A stretch of 63,400 bases of DNA, from positions 322,501-385,900 of the forward strand of contig JAVJQK010000050.1 of the NCBI GenBank assembly GCA_040218145.1, written 5' to 3'. This document shows positions 57,834 to 63,400 of this stretch, piece after piece (the first letter of the stretch is position 1; every line of letters begins with the position of its first letter). This stretch comes from Sandaracinaceae bacterium. GTDB lineage: Bacteria > Myxococcota_A > Polyangia > Polyangiales > Sandaracinaceae. The notes under the pieces were generated by a model that made no database searches, was not told the origin of the DNA, and saw only the letters and a list, made by a program, of their open reading frames with translations. Position numbers and translations under genes: made by a program.

Positions 57834-58561
57834 ACGCGGCGCTCACGGCGGAGCTCGGCGGCCCTTCGCGAGAGGAGCTGATCCAGATCGGCGTCCCGAT
57901 CGTGCGGCGCGTCGCCTTCCGCATGGCCCGGCGCCTGCCGCCGAGCGTCGACGTGGGCGACCTGATCGGCGCGGGCAACGAGGGCCTGGTCAAGGCGGCC
58001 GAGAGCTACGACGCGGAGAAGTACCCGCGCTTCGAGCCCTACGCCGAGCGCCGCATCCGCGGGGCCATCCTCGACGAGCTCCGCAGCTGGGACCCCATCA
58101 CGCGACACGGCCGCAAGCGCATGGTCGAGGTCAGCAAGACGATTCGCAAGCTCCAGTCGCAGCTCGGCCGCGCGCCGGAGGAGGACGAGATCGCGAAGGC
58201 GCTCGGCGTCCCGCTCTCCGAGTACCAGCGGATCAGCATGGAGCTCGCGCGCGGACCGGCGCTCGGGCGGGTGGGCGCGGTCGACCCCGACCACGTCGAC
58301 TCCGGCTTCGACGACCCGGCCTCCCTCTACGGCGAGGCGGAGCTCAAGCAGCGGCTCGCGGGGGCCATCACGAAGCTCCCCGAGCGCACCCAGACCGTGC
58401 TCGCCCTCTACTACCAGGAGGAGTGCACGCAGTCGGAGATCGGCGAGATCCTCGGCGTCACCGAGAGCCGCGTCTGCCAGATCCTCGGCGACGCCGCCGC
58501 GCGCCTCCGCGCCATCCTCGCCCGCGAAGAGCAGGTCCGCCGACCCCTTCGGCAGCACTGA
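57827..58561 (+). CDS. fliA: RNA polymerase sigma factor for flagellar operon FliA (sigma-28)
   Basis: 244 residues from a GTG (SD CGGAGG) inside the end of flhG. FliA-type sigma regions are present: DLIGAGNEGLVKAAESYDAE, PRFEPYAERRIRGAILDELR, DPITRHGRKRMVEVSK, LGRAPEEDEIAKALGV and the region-4 helix-turn-helix CTQSEIGEILGVTESRVCQI. It transcribes late flagellar genes. Its co-operon with flhFG and flgFG is normal. I see no flgM (anti-sigma) gene in the window, so its partner must be elsewhere. Confidence 0.96.
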   Translation: MLNAALTAELGGPSREELIQIGVPIVRRVAFRMARRLPPSVDVGDLIGAGNEGLVKAAESYDAEKYPRFEPYAERRIRGAILDELRSWDPITRHGRKRMVEVSKTIRKLQSQLGRAPEEDEIAKALGVPLSEYQRISMELARGPALGRVGAVDPDHVDSGFDDPASLYGEAELKQRLAGAITKLPERTQTVLALYYQEECTQSEIGEILGVTESRVCQILGDAAARLRAILAREEQVRRPLRQH

Positions 58562-58594
58562 ACCTCGAGACTGACCTCAGGAAGCACACCCATC

Positions 58595-59341
58595 ATGTCG
58601 GACGGAATCTACAGCGCCTTGAGCGGAGCGATCGCGCAACAGCGATCTCTCGACGTCACCGCGAACAACGTGGCGAACGTCGGCACCGTCGGGTACCGCG
58701 CCGACGCGCTGGCCTTCCGCGAGGCCGTCAGCCGTGAGCAGGGCGGGCCGACCCCCGACAGCCTCCGCTACGTCACCATCAGCCAGCTCTCCACCGACGA
58801 GCGCGACGGCCCCCTCAACCAGACCGGCAACCCGCTCGACGTGGCGCTGCAGGGCGAAGGCCTCCTCGCCGTCGAGACCGACGAGGGCGTGCGCTACACC
58901 CGCGCCGGCAGCTTCCGCATGGACGCCGAGGGTGTGCTCCGGACCCCGAGCGGCCACGCGCTCCTCGCGGCCGAGCCGTCCGACCCGAGCCAGCCCGAGC
59001 TGCGCGTCCCGCCCACCGCCGCCTCCATCCAGATCGGCGTCGACGGCACCCTGATGGCGGACGGCGAGCCCGTCGGCCGCATGCGCATCGAGCGCTTCGC
59101 CTCCGGCGGCCTCGAGAAGCAGGGCGTCACCCTCTACGCCCCGACGGGCCGCGGCGCGGGCCAGCCCGCCGCCGACACCCAGGTGCTCCAGGGCTACCTC
59201 GAGGGCGCCAACGTCAGCCCCATCGAGGGCATGAACGAGCTCATCACCGCCAACCGCTCCTTCGAAGCGTTCCAGCGGGTCATTCAAGCGTTCCGCCAGA
59301 TCGACGAGAAGGCGGCGCGCGAAGTCGGTCGGACCGGCTGA
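58595..59341 (+). CDS. flgF: Flagellar basal-body rod protein FlgF
   Basis: 248 residues. The flagellar rod family N-terminal motif is IYSALSGAIAQQRSLDVTAN with NNVANVGTVGYRADALAF. The central FlgE/F/G signature is QTGNPLDVALQGEGLLAVE and VRYTRAGSFRMDAEG. The C-terminal motif is LEGANVSPIEGMNELITANR with FEAFQRVIQAF. It forms part of the proximal rod that crosses the periplasm. Its shorter length and its place before flgG favour FlgF over FlgG. It is intact. Confidence 0.94.
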   Translation: MSDGIYSALSGAIAQQRSLDVTANNVANVGTVGYRADALAFREAVSREQGGPTPDSLRYVTISQLSTDERDGPLNQTGNPLDVALQGEGLLAVETDEGVRYTRAGSFRMDAEGVLRTPSGHALLAAEPSDPSQPELRVPPTAASIQIGVDGTLMADGEPVGRMRIERFASGGLEKQGVTLYAPTGRGAGQPAADTQVLQGYLEGANVSPIEGMNELITANRSFEAFQRVIQAFRQIDEKAAREVGRTG

Positions 59342-59372
59342 CTTCTAGTAAGCAAGACACGAGGACAGAATC

Positions 59373-60155
59373 ATGATGCGTTCCCTTCGATCCGCGGCGA
59401 GCGGTATGGTCGCCCAGCAGACCCACATCGACACCATCGCCAACAACATGGCGAACGTGTCGACCACCGGGTTCCGCCGCTCGCGCGCCGAGTTCCAGGA
59501 TCTGCTCTACCAGCAGGTCCGGACCCCCGGGGGACGCACGGCCGACGGCGGCACGCTCCCGACCGGCGTGCAGATCGGCCAGGGCACGCGCACCGTCTCC
59601 ACCGAGTTCATGCACACGCAGGGCGCGATGCAGCAGACGGGCAACCCGCTCGATCTCGCCATCGAAGGGGAGGGCTTCTTCCAGATCGTGCGCCCGGGCG
59701 GCGACATCGCCTACACCCGCGCCGGCAACCTCAAGCTCGACAACCAGGGCCAGCTCGTCACCGTCGACGGCCTGCCCATCGAGCCGCAGATCAGCGTTCC
59801 CCAGGACGCGACCAGCGTGAGCATCGCCCAGGACGGCACCGTCAGCGTGACCCAGCCGGGCAGCAACCAGACGATGGAGCTCGGTCAGCTCCAGATCGCC
59901 CGCTTCCCCAACCCGGGCGGCCTCCAGGCCCTCGGCCGCAGCATGTTCCAGGCGACCAGCGCCAGCGGCCAGCCCCTCGTCGTCCAGCCCGGCCAGGAGG
60001 GCTCCGGCACCCTGAGCCAGGGTTTCCTCGAGGGCTCCAACGTCGAGGTCGTCAACGAGATGATCGACCTCATCAGCAGCCAGCGCGCCTACGAGCTGAA
60101 CCAGCGCGTCATCCAGGCGAGCGACGAGATGCTGCGCAAGTCTACGGAAGTCTGA
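59373..60155 (+). CDS. flgG: Flagellar basal-body rod protein FlgG
   Basis: 260 residues, distal-rod protein. Typical FlgG segments: MRSLRSAASGMVAQQTHIDT, NNMANVSTTGFRRSRAEFQD, LLYQQVRTPGG, TQGAMQQTGNPLDLAIEGEG, IEPQISVPQDA and the C-terminal EGSNVEVVNEMIDLISSQRA. FlgG is exported by the type III gate and assembled to the correct length by FliK-independent control. The usual flgA and flgH are not found downstream, so this is the last gene of this block. The following 600 bp hold no flagellar gene. Confidence 0.96.
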   Translation: MMRSLRSAASGMVAQQTHIDTIANNMANVSTTGFRRSRAEFQDLLYQQVRTPGGRTADGGTLPTGVQIGQGTRTVSTEFMHTQGAMQQTGNPLDLAIEGEGFFQIVRPGGDIAYTRAGNLKLDNQGQLVTVDGLPIEPQISVPQDATSVSIAQDGTVSVTQPGSNQTMELGQLQIARFPNPGGLQALGRSMFQATSASGQPLVVQPGQEGSGTLSQGFLEGSNVEVVNEMIDLISSQRAYELNQRVIQASDEMLRKSTEV

Positions 60156-60213
60156 CCATTTTCAGCCTTCCCAGTTCCTCTGATCCAATCGCAATGAGGC
60201 TTACTTCTTAGAA

Positions 60214-60309
60214 TATCCTCGTGAGCTGTCACGAAGTCCGAAAGGACGAATCACATTCTCCGTGATTAGTGTGCCCGAGCTGGTGCCAGCAGCTCGGGCG
60301 CGCGTTTTT
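60214..60309 (+). ncRNA. Candidate small structured RNA (or long 3' UTR of flgG)
   Basis: TATCCT (60214-60219, -10 like) is followed by four short perfect hairpins. They are GTGA/TCAC (60221-60232), GTCC-gaaa-GGAC (60236-60247), AATCAC/GTGATT (60249-60267) and a terminator stem (60273-60299) with a T tract. A transcript from about 60226 to 60309 would be about 84 nt. No -35 box is clear. It could instead be a structured tail of the flagellar mRNA. Whether it is expressed cannot be told from sequence. Confidence 0.35.
60273..60309 (+). terminator. Intrinsic terminator downstream of flgG
   Basis: GCCCGAGCT/AGCTCGGGC form a perfect 9-bp stem (60273-60281 with 60291-60299) with a 9-nt loop, followed by GCGCG and TTTTT (60305-60309). 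It probably ends the flagellar operon or the small RNA candidate. Confidence 0.75.
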
Positions 60310-60787
60310 AAACTGCACCGCTTCTCGACGCGCCTCGCGGCGCCGCTCACCCCCCAGCCGGGCTCGGTCTCTCGGGCTCGCGGAGGCGAGAGAGTGAGAA
60401 GTGTGGTGCGCGATCCCGCGTTTGATCCCGTACGAGAGCGACGCGTGGCGAGCGCGCGAAACCACCACGAGCGAGCCCTCCTGGTGCGGCAAGGCGGTCG
60501 GACCTGTGTGGCCTCAGCGTCGACGTCGAACACAGCGAGCGCGGGTTGGCCAGTCACGAGGTGGTCGGCTGTCTCGAGCGCGAGGGCTGCGAGGTGCTCG
60601 GCGACATCGCGACCGACTGTGATGAGCCGCTCGACCGCAAGTGAATCCTCCGGCCATCATCGTGCGCATACGAGAAAGGGGCGGCGGAGCATCCATCGCG
60701 CGAGAGCCAGCTCAGTGGTCCTGGCAATGCGGACACGTCGCGCTCTTTCAATCCGAAAAAAACCACGCATGAACATGCGCAAATAGC
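60310..60787. other. Intergenic region with no confirmed gene
   Basis: 478 bp. It contains a possible coding remnant (60426-60644) and is otherwise without a plausible open frame. A CGCAT-gaac-ATGCG inverted repeat (60766-60779) and a second GAACATG (60794) lead into the HNH gene promoter. I see no tRNA, transposase or repeat array. Confidence 0.5.
60426..60644 (+). pseudogene. Possible degraded coding remnant
   Basis: The frame ending at TGA 60642-60644 reads coding-like from about 60501: VDVEHSERGLASHEVVGCLE, then REGCEVLGDIATDCDEP, with good acidic/aliphatic balance. It has no ATG, GTG or SD, and a TGA at 60423 closes it upstream. The stretch 60426-60500 in this frame looks non-coding, so the protein may be truncated by an upstream frameshift. 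The family is not recognised. Confidence 0.25.
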
Positions 60788-60815
60788 TTGCGTGAACATG
60801 TGTTCATGCTAGGTG
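60788..60815 (+). promoter_or_regulatory. Promoter with GAAC-N4-GTTC operator (SOS-box-like) for the HNH gene
   Basis: TTGCGT (60788-60793), 16-bp spacer, TAGGTG (60810-60815), with a TGC extended element. The palindrome TGAACATGTGTTCA (60793-60806) lies between the two boxes. Its core GAACATGTGTTC matches the Gram-positive/actinobacterial LexA box GAAC-N4-GTTC. The -10-like box is 6 nt from the ATG at 60822. A repressor bound here would block RNA polymerase. LexA binding is inferred, not shown. Confidence 0.45.
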
Positions 60816-60821
60816 CTTTGC

Positions 60822-62333
60822 ATGGGGGCATTCATCGAAGATGGTCCGTCGGACGACACCTCTCGTCAGGTGGCCGACGAGACTCTCAGGAAGCTCGGGC
60901 GGCTGCGCGCGGCGAGCGACTTCGAGCTCTGTCAGTGGTTCCTCTGCGGCTTCCGCCTGAAGGTCCACGACCTGTACGGCTTCGCCAGCTTCCGCGAGTA
61001 CTCCGAGCGGTGGTTCGGCTGCACGGGCCGCGCGACCGAGGAGCGGGTTCGCGTCGCGGAGCGGCTCGAGGAGCTGCCGAAGCTCAGCGCCGCGTTCGCC
61101 GCAGGCGAGCTGGTCTTCTCCGCCGTGCGCGAGCTGACGCGCGTCGCAGACGGGGAAACCGAGAACGAGTGGCTCGAGGTCGCCGAGGGAAAGACCGCGT
61201 CGCAGATCGAGCGCATGACCTCGGGCAAGAAGCCGGGCGACCGGCCGAACGACCCGACGCGGCCGGAGCTCGAGCGCAAGCGCGTGACCCTGAACCTCTC
61301 GCCCTCGGCCTACGCGCTCCTTCGACAAGCGCGCGACGTGCTCCGCAAGGAGAGCGGCGGCACGCACCTCGACGACGACGCCTTCATCGAGCTGCTCGCG
61401 TCGAGCGCGCTCTCGGGCGGGGGTGACGCGGACGAGACGCGGAGCCGGCACCAGATCGCGCTGACGGTCTGCGAGTGCTGCAAGGCCGCCACGCAGGACG
61501 CGAACGGCGAGCAGGTCCCCGTCGGCCCCGAGGTGGTGGAGATTGCCGAGTGCGACGCGCAGATCATCGGCCGCGTCGACATCTCAGCCGGCTACGAGCG
61601 GGCGAGCCAGGTGATCCCGCCCGCCGTGCGCCGCGCAGTGGTGCGTCGGCACGGCGGCGTGTGCGCGGTGCCCGGCTGCAAGCACACCAGCTGCGACGTG
61701 CACCACTGCGATCCCAAGTCGGAGGGCGGCAGCCACGATCCCGAGCGGCTCGTCCTCCTGTGCTCGACCCATCACGGGATCGCGCACGAAGGGAAGATCG
61801 TCATCCGCGGCACCTGGTCCGAGGGCTTCGTGTTCGAACACGTCGTTTTCGAGAACACGGATGGGTCCGCCTACGGCTCGCCGACGGTGGAGCCGAGGAA
61901 GGCGCGCGTGCTGGCCGAGGTCTTCCAGATGCTCAGGGCGCTGAGCTTCAAGGAGAAGGAGGCGCGGCGGCTCGTGGACCAAGCGCGCCCCCACGTGGGG
62001 GCCGAGACGACGGCCGAGCAGGCGCTGCGGTTGGCGCTGCGGGGCGTGTCGGTCGGGGGCTGCGTGCGGGAGGTGCTCGCGGAGTACGGCGATCCGAGAA
62101 GCCGGGAGCCGGCCCCCACGTGGGGGCTCCTGCGGCTCGGCCGGGGAGTGGGGAGCCCCGTCCTCTACGAAGTGCCCATCGCGCGAGGTCGGGAGGTCGA
62201 TCACATCGAAGCCGCACTCCCCTTGCCTGGAGGATCGCCGCGTCGCCGCCCATCGCCGCTGGCTGACACGGCAACGTCGTCCATCGCGCATCTGCGCGCC
62301 TGTCCACCGGCAAGCGCAGAACGCCCGTGGTGA
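60822..62333 (+). CDS. HNH endonuclease with 13E12/DUF222-like N-terminus and RuvA-C-like region
   Basis: 503 residues from the ATG at 60822 (AGGTG upstream). The N-terminal helical part (about 20-160) is DUF222/13E12-like: YGFASFREYSERWFG, ERVRVAERLEELPKLSAAF, AGELVFSAVRELTRVADGE. The HNH nuclease (about 270-325) is CAVPGCKHTSCDVHHCDPKS and LVLLCSTHHGIAHEGKI, with the zinc Cys pairs and catalytic His intact. A segment near 365-410 (RALSFKEKEARRLVDQARPH, AEQALRLALRGV) resembles the RuvA C-terminal helical domain. Such proteins nick or cleave DNA. In Mycobacterium several 13E12-family genes are SOS-induced. The promoter here carries a LexA-like box. Function is unproven. Confidence 0.88.
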   Translation: MGAFIEDGPSDDTSRQVADETLRKLGRLRAASDFELCQWFLCGFRLKVHDLYGFASFREYSERWFGCTGRATEERVRVAERLEELPKLSAAFAAGELVFSAVRELTRVADGETENEWLEVAEGKTASQIERMTSGKKPGDRPNDPTRPELERKRVTLNLSPSAYALLRQARDVLRKESGGTHLDDDAFIELLASSALSGGGDADETRSRHQIALTVCECCKAATQDANGEQVPVGPEVVEIAECDAQIIGRVDISAGYERASQVIPPAVRRAVVRRHGGVCAVPGCKHTSCDVHHCDPKSEGGSHDPERLVLLCSTHHGIAHEGKIVIRGTWSEGFVFEHVVFENTDGSAYGSPTVEPRKARVLAEVFQMLRALSFKEKEARRLVDQARPHVGAETTAEQALRLALRGVSVGGCVREVLAEYGDPRSREPAPTWGLLRLGRGVGSPVLYEVPIARGREVDHIEAALPLPGGSPRRRPSPLADTATSSIAHLRACPPASAERPW

Positions 62334-62357
62334 GCCATCAGCGCAGTGAACCCGGGC

Positions 62358-62711
62358 TCAGTCCGGAGCGACCTCTCGTGCCCACCCCGCGTTGCCATTC
62401 CACCAGCGGACGAAGGAAGCCTCACCCTCGAACACGCAGCCCTCGCCGACCTCGTCCACCATATCGTCCTCACCCATCAGGTCGGGGAGCACGGCCGCGC
62501 GACACCAAGCCCCCAGCCACGCGGAGAACGACCGCGCCGCGGGCTCGACGTCACCCGTGAAGTATGCCCCGCAGACGCTGGCCCAGCGCGGATCCACGGC
62601 GGGCGTCAACAGCTCGGAGCGCGGGTCCACCCGCCGAACGCGCACCCCGCCGAGCGAGAGCTCGTCAAAGTCGAGCGGGTGGGGATCAGGATGAACGCGA
62701 GCACAATCCAC
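62358..62711 (-). CDS. Small protein of unknown function
   Basis: 117 residues from a GTG at 62711 (start uncertain, no SD). The composition is coding-like: FDELSLGGVRVRRVDPRSEL, ASVCGAYFTGDVEPAARSFS and WLGAWCRAAVLPDLMGEDDM, with FVRWWNGNAGWAREVA at the end. No motif or signal peptide is recognised. The pattern of aromatic and acidic residues resembles immunity-type or SMI1-like small proteins, but that is a guess. It converges on the HNH gene, with 24 bp between the two stops. The upstream part may reach further, because the frame stays open. Confidence 0.5.
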   Translation of the reverse strand: MDCARVHPDPHPLDFDELSLGGVRVRRVDPRSELLTPAVDPRWASVCGAYFTGDVEPAARSFSAWLGAWCRAAVLPDLMGEDDMVDEVGEGCVFEGEASFVRWWNGNAGWAREVAPD

Positions 62712-62873
62712 ATGGCGCGCGAGCCCACAGGCCTCCCCCGGAGATCGCCACCCACCAGACCCCGCCTGCCTGCGCCAGGTCGTCTTGCCCGGCGTCGAGA
62801 GCCGGGTAGGGTAAGCTTGCGCATCTAGAGGGTGGCTCCGCGGCCAGTTCGCGCCTCCCTCGCGGAAACCGAC

Positions 62874-63400
62874 ATGCGGAAACGAACCCTGCTCGCCGCC
62901 CTGGCCTTCGCGCTCGTGGGGTGCTTCCACGACCACGGCCTCGCGCCGGGAGACGCGGGCCGAGACGCCGGAGCCCCGCTCGACGGCGACGCGTCGCCCG
63001 TCTCCGTCTGTCCCACGCTCGGCGGCTACCCGACCTGCGACGTCCTGTGCGAGGCGGGTTGCCCGGGCGACGGCCTCTGCCACCAGCACTTCCACATCTG
63101 CCGCGGGTTCGCGGAAGCCGCGGGGTGTTCCATCACTCTGGCCTCGACCGAGACCGACTATCCGGACCGGACCTACTGCAAGGACGGCCAGGTGTGTGTC
63201 GTGGCCGACGAGGTCCTCGAGGCAGACGGCGTGATGCGCGGGCTGTGCGTGCGCGAGGTCTACTGCCGCGAGATGCACGAGGCCGGCGTCGAAGCGCGGT
63301 GCCGGTGGTCGGACGAGACCGAGTTCGTGACGGGAGCGCCCGAGCTCGCGACGTGTCCCCCGTCGGTGCACGGACTGGTGCGCAACTGCGGCGGCCCCTG
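62874..63400 (+). CDS. Cys-rich lipoprotein, 3'-truncated by the window edge
   Basis: At least 175 residues. The lipoprotein signal is MRKRTLLAALAFALVGC, then a Gly/Asp/Ala linker (APGDAGRDAGAPLDGDAS). The mature part is Cys-rich: CPTLGGYPTCDVLCEAGC, CHQHFHICRGFAEAAGC and YCKDGQVCVVADEV. It resembles the other Cys-rich surface lipoproteins in this window in style but not in exact spacing. The frame is open to the last base, so the C-terminus is missing. It follows a 162-bp gap after the unknown gene on the other strand. Family not recognised. Confidence 0.8.
   Translation, partial: MRKRTLLAALAFALVGCFHDHGLAPGDAGRDAGAPLDGDASPVSVCPTLGGYPTCDVLCEAGCPGDGLCHQHFHICRGFAEAAGCSITLASTETDYPDRTYCKDGQVCVVADEVLEADGVMRGLCVREVYCREMHEAGVEARCRWSDETEFVTGAPELATCPPSVHGLVRNCGGP

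Noticed and set aside
60221-60267. Hammerhead-ribozyme-like GTCC-gaaa-GGAC-GAA element
   Set aside because: The stem II look is similar, but the core CUGANGA is missing before it and the base after GAA is U where the ribozyme needs A15.1. It is treated only as a hairpin of the RNA candidate.
62606-62824. A 72-residue minus-strand ORF with an ATG at 62824
   Set aside because: It overlaps the better-supported frame ending at 62358, is Arg-rich and lacks an SD. It might be an alternative 5' part of that gene if there is a frameshift, but I cannot show it.

Overview
The window is a GC-rich bacterial chromosome segment that starts inside an rRNA operon and ends inside a lipoprotein gene. Several traits point to a member of the Myxococcota, probably a Polyangia-like lineage: a MYXO-CTERM-type tail on the 41576-43231 product, many lipoproteins with Asp/Ala/Gly linkers after the lipobox, thrombospondin-type-3 (TSP3), MopE-like and Cys-rich repeats, four Hanks-type Ser/Thr kinases, a PP2C phosphatase and a PilZ protein. 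This assignment is inferred from gene content. No 16S sequence is present.

Layout. 1-3200: most of 23S rRNA, 5S rRNA and a strong terminator. 3288-6769: an AsmA-like/GT51 peptidoglycan glycosyltransferase and a minus-strand MbtH-PEBP pair. 6943-13310: a run of envelope genes (PEGA-repeat barrel, second barrel-like protein) followed by an overlapping ECF sigma / FecR-TPR / vWA lipoprotein unit. 13345-18059: dTMP kinase with an altered P-loop, a propeller-like lipoprotein, a PP2C phosphatase, a Ser/Thr kinase and a PilZ protein. 18052-19757: a DUF192 protein, a GspC-like PDZ lipoprotein and an outer-membrane barrel. 19762-26898 (minus): five tightly packed genes, RCC1-repeat lipoprotein, Cys-rich lipoprotein, two kinases and a TPR-PEGA membrane protein.

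27042-33930: a secreted acidic-tract protein, a lone SctQ/FliN-type protein, a fourth kinase, heme O synthase-SCO1-cytochrome c, and a YbgF/CpoB-Pal pair. 34210-38261: two paralogous TSP3-vWA lipoproteins. 38376-41472: RNase III, an NlpC-like hydrolase, a small protein and a PlsC-like acyltransferase. 41576-52046: surface and secreted proteins (NIDO/MYXO-CTERM, MopE-like, thioredoxin-like, M4/M36 metallopeptidase, vWA) and a hybrid sensor kinase. 52142-60155: a flagellar export and regulation operon, fliR-flhB-flhA-flhF-flhG-fliA-flgF-flgG.

60156-63400: a possible small structured RNA, a coding remnant, an HNH endonuclease whose promoter holds a GAAC-N4-GTTC (SOS-box-like) palindrome, a small unknown gene and a truncated lipoprotein gene.

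Common themes: phospho-signalling from kinases encoded beside envelope lipoproteins; many genes joined by 1-14 nt overlaps (ATGA, GTGA, TTGA, TGATG); and several start codons only 6-9 nt downstream of a -10-like hexamer, which suggests leaderless transcripts. Start sites were chosen from signal peptides, Shine-Dalgarno (SD) matches and overlaps. All functional calls come from reading the sequence without database searches.
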